A stretch of DNA of 64,000 nucleotides, from the NCBI GenBank assembly GCA_023150345.1, contig JAKLLB010000007.1, positions 1 to 64,000 of the forward strand, read 5' to 3'. The DNA is from Aquabacterium sp. Lineage in GTDB: Bacteria > Pseudomonadota > Gammaproteobacteria > Burkholderiales > Burkholderiaceae_C. Position numbers and translations under genes: made by a program. The notes beneath the pieces were generated by a model. It saw only the letters and a list, made by a program, of their open reading frames with translations. It was not told the origin of the DNA and did not search any database. Below are positions 9,938 through 19,675 of this stretch, piece after piece. Numbering within the stretch: position 1 is the stretch's first letter; each line of letters opens with the position of its first letter.

Positions 9938-11839
9938 ATGCCCGTATCCGATGCCACGACCGGCCAGCCGCAGGATTGCCCGCCCCGCCCTGCCTCGGCG
10001 CTGCGGCGCGGCGCCCATCACGCGTTTGCGTTGCTGCTGCTGACCGCCGCCGCCTGGGTGCCAGGGGCGGGTCAGGCACAGAGCCTGCCTGGGCGGGCGA
10101 CGGTGCAGCCCGGCGAGCCCCGGTGGGCGGCGGTTGCCGGTACGCGCCAGGGGCTCGACCAGGGCATGTTCCTGCAGTTGCTGCTGGCCGAGCTCGAACT
10201 GCGCGAGGGCCGCTATGGCGAGGCCTATGCCCGCTACCTCGACGCCGCACGCCGAGCCAACGACGAGGGCCTTTACGAACGCGCCGTCGAGATCGCGCTG
10301 CGCGCCCGGGCTGGCAACGAGGCCCTGGCCGCCGCGCGGGCCTGGCGCACCGCCCGTCCGCAATCGGTGGAGGCGATCCGCTACGAGACCCAGATCCTGC
10401 TCGCGATGAACCGCGTGTCGGAACTGGCCACGCCGCTGGCAGCCTGGCTCGCTCAGGCCTCGGTGGTCGAGCGCGCCAGCCGCATCGAGGCGCTGACGCG
10501 CCAGTTGCAGCGCGCCACCGATCGACGCGAGGCACTCGCCCTCGTCGAGCGCCTGGTCGAGCCCTATCGCGACGCGAGCCCGACGCGGGTGGCCAGCCTG
10601 GTGGCGGTCGGACACCTCAGCCTGGCCGCGGGCGATGCGCCGCGGGCGCTGGCGCTCGCCCGCGACGCCCATGCCCACGATCCTGCCGCCCCGGGACCGG
10701 TGCTTCTGGCATTGGAGTTGCTCAGCACCCAGGCCGATGCCGAAGGGCTGGTGCTGCGTGCACTGGACCGGCCCCAGGCGGACCCGGCGCTGCGCATGGC
10801 CTATGCCCGCGCGCTGATGCAATCGCAGCGCTACGCCGACGCCTTGGTCCAGGTGGAGACGGTGACCCGCCAGCGCCCTGCCGACCCCGCCGGCTGGTTC
10901 ACCGCCGGCGCGCTGCACCTCGAACTCAAGCAGGCCGCCGCGGCCCAGTCGGCCCTGTTGCGCTATCTCGAAATCGCCTCGACAACGGCCCCGACAACCA
11001 GCGGCCAACCCGGTGAGCCCGGCGCAGCCGCGGATCCGGACCTGACCGACGCCAATGCAGCCGCGGCCACGCGCGACCTCACCGGCGCCTACCTGATGCT
11101 CGCCCAGGCCGCCGAGATGCGCGGCGACCTGCCCGGCGCCGAGAACTGGCTGGCACGGGTGGACCAGCCGCGCCGTGCCCTGGAGGTTCAGAGCCGCCGG
11201 GCTTCGCTGCTGGCGCGCAAGGGGCGGTGGGACGAGGCGCGCGCGCTGATCCAGGCCGTGCCCGAGCGCAGTGCCGACGATGCCCGAGCCAAGCTGATGG
11301 CCGAGGCCCAGTTGCTGCGCGAGTTCAAGTGCTGGAAGGAAGCGGCCCAGGTACTGGCCACGGCCAATCAGCGCTATGCAGACGACGTCGACCTGTTGTA
11401 CGAGCAGGCGATGGCCGAGGAGAAGGTCGAGCGGTTCGACGACATGGAGCGACTGCTGAGGCGCGTGATCGAACTGCGCCCGACTCACTCGCACGCCCAC
11501 AATGCCTTGGGCTACTCGCTGGCCGACCGTGGCGTGCGGCTGCCCGAGGCGCGCGAGTTGATCCGCCGTGCGTTGGAACTCTCGCCGGGCGACCCCTTCA
11601 TCACCGACAGCCTCGGCTGGGTCGAGTACCGCATGGGCAACCTGGCCGAGGCCGCCCGTCTGCTGCGCCAGGCCTATCGTTCGCGGCCCGACACCGAGAT
11701 CGCGGCTCACCTGGGCGAAGTGCTGTGGGCCATGAACGAGCGCGACGAAGCTCGCCGCATCTGGAACGAGGGCCGCCAGCGCGACGCCGGCAACGATGTG
11801 TTGCGCGACACGCTGCGCCGGCTGCAGGTAACGCTGTGA
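9938..11839 (+). CDS. secreted tetratricopeptide-repeat protein
   Basis: A 633-aa protein with an N-terminal signal peptide (hydrophobic AFALLLLTAAAWVPG ending AQA near residue 48) and many TPR-like helical repeats. The clearest are HNALGYSLADRGVRLPEARELIRRALELSPGDPF and the following unit close to the C-terminus. In Burkholderiales a TPR protein of this type is regularly found directly upstream of lolB and ispE, suggesting an envelope-assembly scaffold; that role is inference from position. The ATG at 9938 has GGAG 5 bp upstream. Its stop overlaps a possible GTG start of lolB. Confidence 0.8.
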   Translation: MPVSDATTGQPQDCPPRPASALRRGAHHAFALLLLTAAAWVPGAGQAQSLPGRATVQPGEPRWAAVAGTRQGLDQGMFLQLLLAELELREGRYGEAYARYLDAARRANDEGLYERAVEIALRARAGNEALAAARAWRTARPQSVEAIRYETQILLAMNRVSELATPLAAWLAQASVVERASRIEALTRQLQRATDRREALALVERLVEPYRDASPTRVASLVAVGHLSLAAGDAPRALALARDAHAHDPAAPGPVLLALELLSTQADAEGLVLRALDRPQADPALRMAYARALMQSQRYADALVQVETVTRQRPADPAGWFTAGALHLELKQAAAAQSALLRYLEIASTTAPTTSGQPGEPGAAADPDLTDANAAAATRDLTGAYLMLAQAAEMRGDLPGAENWLARVDQPRRALEVQSRRASLLARKGRWDEARALIQAVPERSADDARAKLMAEAQLLREFKCWKEAAQVLATANQRYADDVDLLYEQAMAEEKVERFDDMERLLRRVIELRPTHSHAHNALGYSLADRGVRLPEARELIRRALELSPGDPFITDSLGWVEYRMGNLAEAARLLRQAYRSRPDTEIAAHLGEVLWAMNERDEARRIWNEGRQRDAGNDVLRDTLRRLQVTL

Positions 11840-11841
11840 GG

Positions 11842-12366
11842 ATGCGTCGCGGCGTTCGGCTGGCGTGCGTGTGGATGGCCCTGGCCAGCGCGGGCGGTTG
11901 CGCGGTGCGGCCGCCCGTCACACCCGACGTGATCGCCGGACACCTGGCGGTGCGCGTGGATGACGAGCCGCCGCGGGCCTTCAGTGCCACCTTCACGCTC
12001 GCGGGCAACCCCGCTGCCGGCGAGCTCACGCTCGAGGGTCCGCTGGGCACCACCGCGGCGCGTGCGCGCTGGGCGCCGGGCATGGCCGAGATCGAGACCG
12101 CCGAGGGCCGCCGCACCCACGCCGATCTCGACGCGCTGGCCGAGCAGGCGCTGGGCGAGCGCGTGCCCATGGCCGCGCTGTTCGACTGGCTGCGCGGCCG
12201 GCCTTGGGCAGCGGCACCGTCCCAGCCCTGGACCGACGGCCGCGTCGGCTTCGAGCAGCTGGGCTGGCAGGTCGACCTCGCCGACTGGGGCCAGCGCCGC
12301 GTTGTGGCGCGCCGCATCACCGCCCCCGTCGTCACGGTGCGGGTGCGGCTGGAAGCCGAGTTGTGA
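11842..12366 (+). CDS. lolB: outer-membrane lipoprotein LolB
   Basis: Receives lipoproteins from LolA and inserts them in the outer membrane. The N-terminus MRRGVRLACVWMALASAGGC carries a lipobox ending at Cys20. The body has the LolB beta-barrel pattern (FSATFTLAGNPAAGELTLEGPLGT, LDALAEQALGERVPMAALFDWLRGRPW). The product is 174 aa from ATG 11842; a GTG at 11836 that overlaps the upstream stop adds two residues. Sequence similarity is modest, as usual for LolB, but the lipobox and the position before ispE support the call. Confidence 0.88.
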   Translation: MRRGVRLACVWMALASAGGCAVRPPVTPDVIAGHLAVRVDDEPPRAFSATFTLAGNPAAGELTLEGPLGTTAARARWAPGMAEIETAEGRRTHADLDALAEQALGERVPMAALFDWLRGRPWAAAPSQPWTDGRVGFEQLGWQVDLADWGQRRVVARRITAPVVTVRVRLEAEL

Positions 12367-12424
12367 CTGCGCCGAGACCATCCCGAGCGCGAACGGCGCA
12401 GCCTGCCCGGCGGAGGATCGTCCG

Positions 12425-13330
12425 ATGAGCCTGCGTGCGCTGTACGAGGTACCGGCACCGGCCAAACTCAACCTGTTCCTGCATGTGATCGGCCGGCGCG
12501 CAGACGGCTATCACCTGCTGCAGTCGGTATTCGTGCTGATCGACTGGTGCGACACGCTGCACTTCGAACGCCGCGACGATGCGCGCCTGCAGCGCCACGA
12601 CCTCGGCGCCACGCTGCCCGACGACGACCTGTGCCTGCGTGCCGCGCGCGCGCTGCAATGCGCCTGCGGCACCAAGCGGGGTGTCGACATCCTGATCGAG
12701 AAGTCCATCCCCTGGGGCGCAGGGCTGGGTGGCGGCAGTTCCGACGCGGCCAGCACGCTGCTGGCACTCAACCAGCTGTGGGGCCTGCACTGGCCGCGCG
12801 AGCGCTTGCTGGAACTGGCACTGCCGCTGGGCGCCGACGTCCCGTTCTTCGTCGGCGGGCGCAATGCCTTCGTCGGGGGCATCGGCGAGCAGCTCACGCC
12901 ATTGGACATGCCGCTGCAGCGCTACGCGGTGCTCAAGCCCGACGCGTCGATCGCGACGCCGACGATTTTTCAAGCGCCGCGGCTGCGGCGCGATACGGAA
13001 CCTGCTATAGTCACGAGCTTTCTTGCAGACACCCAACTGCAGCAGCGGCTGGCCCACGGGTGGGGTCGAAACGACCTCCAACCGATCGCCGAGCAGCTGT
13101 GCCCCGAAGTGGCCCAGGCCGCCCGGTGGCTCGAAGCCCGCTTCGGCAACAGCCGCATGTCGGGCTCCGGCAGCGCGGTGTACGCAAGAGTCGTCAGTGA
13201 CGTCGGCAACGACACTGGCAAGGAAAGCCCGCCCGAGGCGACATGGTGTGCGGAAGACCTTCCGCCCCACTGGGCAGGCCGCCTTTGCCACAGCCTGGAC
13301 CGCCATCCCTTGATCGGCTGGGCCGGCTGA
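12425..13330 (+). CDS. ispE: 4-diphosphocytidyl-2-C-methyl-D-erythritol kinase
   Basis: GHMP kinase of the MEP isoprenoid pathway. The 301-aa product begins PAPAKLNLFLHVIGRRADGYH (substrate-binding Lys and motif 1), has the ATP loop PWGAGLGGGSSDAAS near residue 100, the Asp in GADVPFFVGG, and the C-terminal motif MSGSGSAVYA. It is followed after 42 bp by tRNA-Gln and then prs, a fixed order in betaproteobacteria. An extended -10-like TGCTATAGT lies inside the gene at 13003-13011, in an unusually AT-rich stretch (see findings). Confidence 0.96.
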   Translation: MSLRALYEVPAPAKLNLFLHVIGRRADGYHLLQSVFVLIDWCDTLHFERRDDARLQRHDLGATLPDDDLCLRAARALQCACGTKRGVDILIEKSIPWGAGLGGGSSDAASTLLALNQLWGLHWPRERLLELALPLGADVPFFVGGRNAFVGGIGEQLTPLDMPLQRYAVLKPDASIATPTIFQAPRLRRDTEPAIVTSFLADTQLQQRLAHGWGRNDLQPIAEQLCPEVAQAARWLEARFGNSRMSGSGSAVYARVVSDVGNDTGKESPPEATWCAEDLPPHWAGRLCHSLDRHPLIGWAG

Positions 13331-13372
13331 AACGGTTCTTTTGTAGGGTCCGGTGCGAACCGGGTCCGGTGT

Positions 13373-13449
13373 AGGGGAGTCGCCAAGTTGGTCAAGGCAT
13401 CGGATTTTGATTCCGACATGCGAGGGTTCGAGTCCTTCCTCCCCTGCCA
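13373..13449 (+). tRNA. glnT: tRNA-Gln (anticodon TTG)
   Basis: The 77-nt sequence folds as a cloverleaf. Acceptor AGGGGAG pairs with CTCCCCT; the D-arm is GCC/GGC; the anticodon stem TCGGA/TCCGA has loop TTTTGAT giving anticodon TTG; the T-arm GAGGG/CCTTC has loop TTCGAGT. The discriminator G is followed by an encoded CCA. It lies between ispE and prs, 51 bp before prs, and is probably co-transcribed with them. Confidence 0.97.
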
Positions 13450-13500
13450 AACATCCATGCACCCCGTCCCGCCTGCCTGATTTCCCCTCGGAGCGCTGCC

Positions 13501-14463
13501 GTGCTGTTCAACACCGTGCTGTTCACCGGCAATGCCAATCCCGCGCTGGCCCAGGAGATCGGGCAGAGCCTGGGGGTCGAACTGGGCAAGGCCACCGTGG
13601 GCCGCTTCTCGGACGGCGAAGTGACCGTCGAGATCCAGCAGAACGTTCGTGCGCGTGACGTGTTCGTCGTGCAGCCCACCTGCGCGCCCACGAACGAGAA
13701 CCTGATGGAACTGCTCATCATGGTCGATGCGTTGAAGCGCGCCAGCGCACGCCGCATCACCGCCGTGATCCCCTATTTCGGCTACGCCCGCCAGGATCGC
13801 CGCCCGCGCTCGATGCGCGTGCCCATCAGTGCCAAGGTGGTGGCCAACCTGCTCGAGACCGTGGGCGTCGAGCGCGTGCTCACCATGGATCTGCACGCCG
13901 ACCAGATCCAGGGCTTCTTCGACATCCCGGTCGACAACATCTACGCCTCGCCGGTGCTGTTGTCCGACCTCAAGAGCAAGGCCTACCCCGACCTGGTGGT
14001 GGTCAGCCCCGATGTCGGCGGCGTGGTGCGCGCGCGCGCCCTGGCCAAGCAGTTGGGCTCCGACCTGGCCATCATCGACAAGCGCCGCCCGAAGGCGAAC
14101 GTGTCCGAAGTGATGCATGTCATCGGCGAGATCGAAGGCCGCAACTGCGTGATCATGGACGACATGATCGACACCGCCGGCACCCTGGTGAAGGCCGCCG
14201 AGGTGCTGAAGGAGCGCGGTGCCAAGCGCGTGTTCGCATACTGCACCCACCCGATCTTCTCGGGCCCGGCCATCGAGCGCATTGCCGCCAGCCAGCTCGA
14301 CGAGGTGGTGATCACCAACACCATCCCGCTGTCCGATGCGGCCAAGGCGTGCAAGAAGATCCGCCAACTGTCGGTGGCCTTCCTCTTCGCCGAAACCATC
14401 CGCCGCATCTCCGACGGCGAGTCGGTGACGTCCCTCTTCTCGGAGCAGAACAACAATTTCTAG
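13501..14463 (+). CDS. prs: ribose-phosphate pyrophosphokinase
   Basis: Makes PRPP from ribose 5-phosphate and ATP, feeding nucleotide, NAD, His and Trp synthesis. The 320-aa product shows [14 protein letters not shown], the RFSDGE motif, [11 protein letters not shown], the catalytic loop, and the PRPP-binding [12 protein letters not shown]. The start is GTG 13501, preceded by GGAG 7 bp upstream; the family starts at this position. PRPP produced here is the substrate of HisG, encoded at 26 kb in the same window. Confidence 0.97.
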   Translation: MLFNTVLFTGNANPALAQEIGQSLGVELGKATVGRFSDGEVTVEIQQNVRARDVFVVQPTCAPTNENLMELLIMVDALKRASARRITAVIPYFGYARQDRRPRSMRVPISAKVVANLLETVGVERVLTMDLHADQIQGFFDIPVDNIYASPVLLSDLKSKAYPDLVVVSPDVGGVVRARALAKQLGSDLAIIDKRRPKANVSEVMHVIGEIEGRNCVIMDDMIDTAGTLVKAAEVLKERGAKRVFAYCTHPIFSGPAIERIAASQLDEVVITNTIPLSDAAKACKKIRQLSVAFLFAETIRRISDGESVTSLFSEQNNNF

Positions 14464-14575
14464 CCGGAGGTCGGCGGCCGCACCAGTGGCCGGCGCCTTC
14501 ACCTCGACCGGCGGCGCCAGCGCGTGCCGCCCCCACCCCGATGCCTGGTCGCGGGCATCCCACATGGAGCACACC

Positions 14576-15244
14576 ATGAAATTCGTCGCTTTCGAGCGCA
14601 ATCTGCAGGGGACCGGAGCGAGCCGCCGCCTGCGCATCGCCGGCAAGGTTCCCGGCATCGTCTACGGCGCGGGCGAGCCCCGCATGATCGAGCTCGATCA
14701 CAACGCGCTGTACTTCGCCCTGAAGAAGGAAGCGTTCCACTCGTCGATCCTCGAGATGGAGCTGTCCGGCGCCGTGCAGAAGGTGCTGCTGCGCGACTTC
14801 CAGATGCACCCCTGGAAGCAACAGGTCCTGCACATCGACTTCCAGCGCGTGGACGAGACCACCCGCCTGCACAAGAAAGTGCCCCTGCACTTCTCCGGCG
14901 AGGAGAACTCGGTGGCCGTCAAGACCGACAAGTGCCTGGTCAGCCATGTGGCCACCGAAATCGAGGTCGAGTGCCTGGCCACGCAACTGCCCGAATACAT
15001 CGCGGTGGATCTGTCGGGCCTCACCAAGGGCCAGTCGCTGCATGCCACCGACATCAAGCTGCCCGAAGGCATCAAGCTGGTGCGCCATGGCTCGCTGAAC
15101 CCGGTGATCGTGGCGGCCAACCCACCCAAGACCGAGGAAGAGGCGGCGCCCGCCGAAGCGGCGGCCGCAGCGCCGGCCAAGGGCGGCAAGGGCGGCAAGG
15201 CCGCACCGGCCAAGGCCCCGGCGAAGGACGCCAAGAAGAAGTGA
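14576..15244 (+). CDS. rplY: 50S ribosomal protein L25 (Ctc form)
   Basis: Binds 5S rRNA. The 222-aa protein has the L25 N-terminal domain ([29 protein letters not shown]) and the TL5/Ctc C-terminal beta domain ([12 protein letters not shown]). It ends in an Ala/Lys/Pro-rich tail of about 40 residues finishing AKDAKKK. ATG 14576 has GGAG 6 bp upstream; an in-frame ATG at 14564 is less likely. It follows prs after 112 bp and is closed by a strong hairpin at 15294-15316. Confidence 0.96.
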   Translation: MKFVAFERNLQGTGASRRLRIAGKVPGIVYGAGEPRMIELDHNALYFALKKEAFHSSILEMELSGAVQKVLLRDFQMHPWKQQVLHIDFQRVDETTRLHKKVPLHFSGEENSVAVKTDKCLVSHVATEIEVECLATQLPEYIAVDLSGLTKGQSLHATDIKLPEGIKLVRHGSLNPVIVAANPPKTEEEAAPAEAAAAAPAKGGKGGKAAPAKAPAKDAKKK

Positions 15245-15293
15245 TCGGACCGGCATGCGGTGCGGCCGCTCGTGCCGCACCTGACCGCAAGAC

Positions 15294-15325
15294 CAGCCCC
15301 GCCTCGCGCGGGGCTGTTTCGTTTC
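15294..15325 (+). terminator. rho-independent terminator after rplY
   Basis: Perfect 9-bp stem CAGCCCCGC / GCGGGGCTG with a 5-nt loop, followed by TTTCGTTT. It ends the prs-rplY transcript and, lying 13 bp from the stop of the convergent ald gene, may act in both directions. Confidence 0.85.
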
Positions 15326-15338
15326 CGGCGCGGCTCGG

Positions 15339-16451
15339 TCAGAGCAACGACTCGGCCGGCACCCAGTCGTAGCCGAGGTCGCGTGCCACGGGCTCGCAGG
15401 TCACCTGGCCATGCGCCACGTTCAAGCCGGCGCGCAGGTGGGGGTTGTCGGCCAGGGCGCGTTTCCAGCCCTTGTCGGCCAGCGCCAGAGCATGGCCGAT
15501 GGTGGCGTTGTTCAGCGCGAAGGTCGACGTGCGCGCGACGGCACCCGGCATGTTGGCCACGCAGTAATGCACCACGCCGTCGACCAGGTAGGTCGGCTCG
15601 GCATGCGTCGTCGCATGCGAGGTCTCGAAGCAGCCGCCCTGGTCGATGGCCACGTCGACCACCACCGCGCCCTTGCGCATGCGTGCGACCATGTCGCGCG
15701 TCACCAGCTTGGGCGCCGCCGCCCCGGGGATGAGCACGCCTCCGATCACCAGGTCGGCTGCCAGCACGGCCTCCTCGACGCTTTGCGCAGTGGAGAACAA
15801 CGTCGTGATGCGATTGCCGAAGATCAGGTCCAGGTGACGCAGCCGGTCGACGTTCTTGTCGAGCACCGTGACCTGCGCGCCCATGCCCACTGCCATCTGC
15901 AGCGCATGCGTACCCACGACGCCGGCGCCCAGGATCACCACCTGAGCCGGCGCAACGCCCGGTACGCCGCCGAGCAACACGCCCATGCCGCCCTTGGACT
16001 TCTCGAGATGCGCGGCGCCTGCCTGCACCGACATCCGCCCGGCCACCTCGCTCATCGGTGCCAGCAGCGGCAGGCCGCCACCTGGTCCGGTGACGGTTTC
16101 ATAGGCCACGCACACGGCGCCCGACTTCACCAGGCCAGCGGTCTGCTCGGGATCAGGCGCCAGGTGCAGGTAGGTGTAGAGCAGCTGACCCTCGCGCAGC
16201 ATGGCGATCTCGCTGGCCTGCGGCTCCTTGACCTTCACGATCATCTCGCCGCGCTGGAAGGCCTCGCCTGCATCGGCGGCGAGCTTCGCGCCCGCAGCCA
16301 GGTACTGCGCATCGGTCAAGCCGATGGCCGCGCCGGCGCCGGCCTGCACCCACACCTCGTGACCATGGGCCACCAGTTCGCGCACGCTGGCCGGTGTCAG
16401 GCCCACGCGGTACTCGTGGTTCTTGATTTCCTTGGGAACGGCAATGCGCAT
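15339..16451 (-). CDS. ald: alanine dehydrogenase
   Basis: NAD-dependent interconversion of L-alanine and pyruvate plus ammonia. The 370-aa product starts [20 protein letters not shown], has the catalytic Lys/His region ([17 protein letters not shown]), the Rossmann motif [12 protein letters not shown] near residue 175 and the [16 protein letters not shown] tail typical of Ald. ATG 16451 is preceded by GGAGA at suitable spacing. It is divergent from an ArgP-type LysR regulator with about 100 bp between them, so that regulator probably acts on it; this is inference from layout. Confidence 0.96.
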   Translation of the reverse strand: MRIAVPKEIKNHEYRVGLTPASVRELVAHGHEVWVQAGAGAAIGLTDAQYLAAGAKLAADAGEAFQRGEMIVKVKEPQASEIAMLREGQLLYTYLHLAPDPEQTAGLVKSGAVCVAYETVTGPGGGLPLLAPMSEVAGRMSVQAGAAHLEKSKGGMGVLLGGVPGVAPAQVVILGAGVVGTHALQMAVGMGAQVTVLDKNVDRLRHLDLIFGNRITTLFSTAQSVEEAVLAADLVIGGVLIPGAAAPKLVTRDMVARMRKGAVVVDVAIDQGGCFETSHATTHAEPTYLVDGVVHYCVANMPGAVARTSTFALNNATIGHALALADKGWKRALADNPHLRAGLNVAHGQVTCEPVARDLGYDWVPAESLL

Positions 16452-16551
16452 GACAGGTCTCCGGATGGTGGTTGCGAATGCGCGATTGTGAAAACGGCGT
16501 GCGCCACCAGAAAGCACCATCGCCATTTGTCCGATTACATTAGCAGCACTG

Positions 16552-17493
16552 ATGAATGCCTTCGACCCTGCCGCCCTCGAATGCCTGGCTGCGCTGGCCG
16601 ACGCTGGCAGCTTTGAGCGCGCGGCACAACGGCTATCGATCACCCAATCGGCGGTGTCGCAGCGGCTGCGCGCGCTCGAAACCGGCCTCGGGCGGCTATT
16701 GGTGGTGCGTTCGCGCCCCCTGCGGCTGACCGAACCGGGCAAGGTGCTGCTGCGATACGCCCGCCAGATGCAGGCGATGCGCGCCGACCTGTCGCGCGAA
16801 CTGGGTACCACCTTGGGCCAGGACGAACGCCTGCCCATCGCGGTGAACGCCGATAGTCTGGCCACCTGGGTGTTGCCGGCGCTGGACGAAGTGGTGCGCG
16901 ACGGGCAGCGCGAGGGCTACGGCCTGGAACTGGTGGTCGACGACCAGGACTTCACCCACGACTGGTTGCGCGAGGGCGCGGTGCTGGGCTGCGTGAGCAC
17001 GGTGGCCGAGGCGCTGCGCGGCTGCACGGTGGAGCGGCTGGGCGCGATGCGCTACATCGCCGTGGCCAGCCCGGCGTTCTGCGAGCGGTACCTGGCGCAG
17101 GGGCTGAACCGGACGAACTTCGCGCATCTGCCCTGGCTGGTGTTCAACCGCAAGGACGACGCCCACACGGTGTGGGTCGGGCGCGCCTTCGGCTTGCGTG
17201 ATCCGCGGCTGAAGGAGCGGTCGGTGCCATCGTCGGAAGCACATGTGCGCGCTGCCGTCATGGGCTGGGGCATCGGCGTCATGTCAGAGCAGATCGCCGC
17301 GCCCCACCTGTCCAGCGGCGCGCTGCAGGCACTGCACCCGGACGTCCACATCGATGTGCTGCTGCACTGGCACCAGTGGAAGCTGCGCACCGAGGACACA
17401 CCCGAGCCGGTGCTGCGCGCCGGTGCGCTCGATCGCGTAGGCCGGGCCTTGATCGTGGGGGGTCGGCTCGCGCTGCGTCCGGCACCGGGATAA
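16552..17493 (+). CDS. LysR-family regulator, ArgP/IciA type
   Basis: A 313-aa LysR regulator. The N-terminal winged helix (GSFERAAQRLSITQSAVSQRLRALE) and the effector domain with AVNADSLATWVLPALDEV and DRVG-type C-terminus match ArgP, which in enterics senses lysine/arginine and drives the exporter gene argO. Here no lysE/argO neighbour is seen; instead the divergent gene is alanine dehydrogenase. It may be a paralogue retargeted to amino-acid catabolism, like Lrp/BkdR partners of ald elsewhere. The start at 16552 leaves a 100-bp shared control region. The next gene, pth, begins 9 bp after its stop. Confidence 0.9.
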   Translation: MNAFDPAALECLAALADAGSFERAAQRLSITQSAVSQRLRALETGLGRLLVVRSRPLRLTEPGKVLLRYARQMQAMRADLSRELGTTLGQDERLPIAVNADSLATWVLPALDEVVRDGQREGYGLELVVDDQDFTHDWLREGAVLGCVSTVAEALRGCTVERLGAMRYIAVASPAFCERYLAQGLNRTNFAHLPWLVFNRKDDAHTVWVGRAFGLRDPRLKERSVPSSEAHVRAAVMGWGIGVMSEQIAAPHLSSGALQALHPDVHIDVLLHWHQWKLRTEDTPEPVLRAGALDRVGRALIVGGRLALRPAPG

Positions 17494-17494
17494 T
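17489..17494 (+). promoter_or_regulatory. -10-like GATAAT directly before pth
   Basis: GATAAT overlaps the stop of the upstream regulator and ends 8 bp before the pth ATG, so a transcript from it would be leaderless or nearly so. No good -35 hexamer is seen 16-18 bp upstream. The same arrangement, including CACCGG just before the hexamer, occurs before resB. Confidence 0.4.
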
Positions 17495-17502
17495 GCCGGC
17501 CC

Positions 17503-18222
17503 ATGATCCGTTTGCTGGTGGGTTTGGGCAATCCCGGCCCGGAGTACGAGGACACCCGCCATAACGTCGGGTTCTGGTGGGTGGACGCGGCCGCCCGGGC
17601 ACTGGGCACGCGACTGGTGCCCGAACGCGCCTACCAGGGACTGTTGGCGCGGGTGAATCGGCCCGACGGCCCGCTGTGGCTGCTCGAGCCACAGACCTAC
17701 ATGAATCTGTCGGGTCGCTCGGTGGCGGCGCTGGCGCGCTTCTTCAAGATCGAACCCGATCAGATCCTGGTCGTGCACGACGAACTCGACCTGCCGCCGG
17801 GGCAGATGAAGATCAAGCAGGGCGGCGGCGTCGCCGGACACAACGGGCTGAAGGACATCCAGGCCCAGCTCGGCAGTGCCGACTTCTGGCGCCTGCGCAT
17901 CGGCATCGGGCACCCGGGCGACCGCGCCGAAGTGGCCAACTGGGTATTGCGCAAGCCCGCGCCCGATCAGCGCGAAGCCATGTTGGCCTGCCTCGATCGC
18001 TCGTTGCAGGCACTGCCGCAGTTGCTCGAGGGGCCCACCGCACGGGCGCTCGCAGCCATCCATGCCCGGCCGTCGGCACCGGGTGCAGACAAGGCGAAAC
18101 CACCGAAGGCCAAGAATTCGGTGCGCGGGGCCCAGCCCACCGAAGCCCCGGGCAACGGCAACGGTATACCCCAGGTTGAAGCCAGGGCCGCTGCGGTCCG
18201 ACCGGACACCCAGGAGAACTGA
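17503..18222 (+). CDS. pth: peptidyl-tRNA hydrolase
   Basis: Recycles peptidyl-tRNA released from stalled ribosomes. Visible are [20 protein letters not shown] (Asn and catalytic His), [19 protein letters not shown] and [13 protein letters not shown]. At 239 aa it is about 40 residues longer than usual; the extra part is a low-complexity Pro/Ala/Lys tail after the normal C-terminus near residue 190. The next gene starts 2 bp after its stop. No Shine-Dalgarno is seen at this start. Confidence 0.96.
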   Translation: MIRLLVGLGNPGPEYEDTRHNVGFWWVDAAARALGTRLVPERAYQGLLARVNRPDGPLWLLEPQTYMNLSGRSVAALARFFKIEPDQILVVHDELDLPPGQMKIKQGGGVAGHNGLKDIQAQLGSADFWRLRIGIGHPGDRAEVANWVLRKPAPDQREAMLACLDRSLQALPQLLEGPTARALAAIHARPSAPGADKAKPPKAKNSVRGAQPTEAPGNGNGIPQVEARAAAVRPDTQEN

Positions 18223-18224
18223 AC

Positions 18225-18761
18225 GTGGCGCCGCTCATCGGGTATTTCGGCATCGCAGCGGTACGTGCGCTGCAATCGGCGGCGCTGGGCGCCGCGCTGT
18301 CTGGCACGGCGTTGGCCCAGGGTCCAGCCACGTCCGACACGGTGTACCGGTGCGGCCCGGATGGCGGCAGCTACTCGGTGCGCCCGTGCGCCGATGGCCG
18401 CGCGGTGAGTGTCGACGACGTCCGAACCGGCGAGCAGATCGCCCAAGGCCGCGAGGTGGCCAGGCGTGAGCGAGCACTTGCCGACAAGCTGACGGCCGAG
18501 CGCCTCGCGACGGAGTCGCGTGCTCCGGCACCCCCGATCAACCTGACGCCGCACGGCGGCCAGGTCAAACCGGCCGCAGCCAAGCGGCCCCAAAAGAACA
18601 AGCAGCGGCGCACACGGCTGGCCCAGCAGCCCAGCCCGGCTGTCGGACCCGCGAAATCGAAGTCCCGCAGCACGTCAGCGCAAGCCGACGGCACCGCACC
18701 GACAACTGCCAAACACCGCTCGTCCAAGTCGAAGACGGGCCGCCAGCCATCGCAGTCGTGA
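18225..18761 (+). CDS. secreted DUF4124-like protein
   Basis: A 178-aa protein from GTG 18225, preceded by CAGGAGAACTGAAC (good AGGAG). It has a predicted signal peptide ending ALAQ near residue 32, then a short DUF4124-like module (VYRCGPDGGSYSVRPCADG, two Cys) and a Lys/Arg/Ser/Pro-rich disordered tail. DUF4124 modules are abundant in betaproteobacterial envelope proteins and have no assigned function. Spacing of 2 bp to pth indicates co-transcription. It ends 69 bp before the convergent ferredoxin gene. Confidence 0.65.
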   Translation: MAPLIGYFGIAAVRALQSAALGAALSGTALAQGPATSDTVYRCGPDGGSYSVRPCADGRAVSVDDVRTGEQIAQGREVARRERALADKLTAERLATESRAPAPPINLTPHGGQVKPAAAKRPQKNKQRRTRLAQQPSPAVGPAKSKSRSTSAQADGTAPTTAKHRSSKSKTGRQPSQS

Positions 18762-18830
18762 GCCCACGCGGTGCCCGGCGGGTGCCAGGCGCCATAGGCG
18801 GCAGTGCAACCCGGTCGCGTTCGGTCCCGG

Positions 18831-19133
<303 letters not shown>

Positions 19134-19646
19134 TCAGGGCCCCTCGTCGACGTGGGCCACACGCTCCTTCAGTCGCTGAAGCACCGAGGGTGCCACGAAC
19201 TTGGAAACATCACCGCCGAGCATGGCGATCTCGCGCACGAATGTGCCGCTGACGAACTGGTACTGGTCCGACGGGGTCAAGAACAGCGTCTCGACGTCAG
19301 GCATGAGCTGGCGGTTCATGCCAGCCATCTGGAACTCATACTCGAAGTCACTGACCGCGCGCAGCCCCCGCACCACCACCTGCCCGTCGTTGGCCACGAC
19401 GAAGTCGCGCAACAGGCCGCGGAAGGCCACCACCTCGACGTTCGGGTACGGCCGTGCGATCTCGGAGGCGATCTCCAGGCGCTCGGCGATGGTGAACATC
19501 GTGCGTTTGTGGTGGCCGGCCGCCACCGCGAGGATGAGGCGGTCGAACAGCCGCGCGGCCCGGCGCATCAGGTCTTCGTGGCCCAGCGTCATGGGGTCGA
19601 AGGTGCCCGGATACACGGCGATCAGCGGCTTGGGGTGTTGCAGCAC
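19134..19646 (-). CDS. coaD: pantetheine-phosphate adenylyltransferase
   Basis: Fourth step of coenzyme A synthesis. The 170-aa product has [19 protein letters not shown] (nucleotidyltransferase (H/T)xGH motif), [20 protein letters not shown] and the [12 protein letters not shown] segment. The start is GTG 19646, chosen because AGGAG lies 6 nt upstream and it gives the usual N-terminus. It follows rsmD by 29 bp and precedes the ferredoxin by 6 bp. coaE, the last step of the pathway, is at 38.5 kb in this window. Confidence 0.95.
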   Translation of the reverse strand: MLQHPKPLIAVYPGTFDPMTLGHEDLMRRAARLFDRLILAVAAGHHKRTMFTIAERLEIASEIARPYPNVEVVAFRGLLRDFVVANDGQVVVRGLRAVSDFEYEFQMAGMNRQLMPDVETLFLTPSDQYQFVSGTFVREIAMLGGDVSKFVAPSVLQRLKERVAHVDEGP

Positions 19647-19675
19647 AGCGCACTCCTGGTCGGCTGGCGGGCAGT

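Noticed and set aside
9908..11710. 600-codon open frame opposite the TPR gene
   Set aside because: The plus strand has a signal peptide, repeats and a ribosome-binding site; the reverse frame is compositional noise.
18225..18761. Nucleoid-associated or histone H1-like protein because of the Lys/Arg-rich tail
   Set aside because: A signal peptide and a two-Cys DUF4124-like module place it in the envelope, not on DNA.
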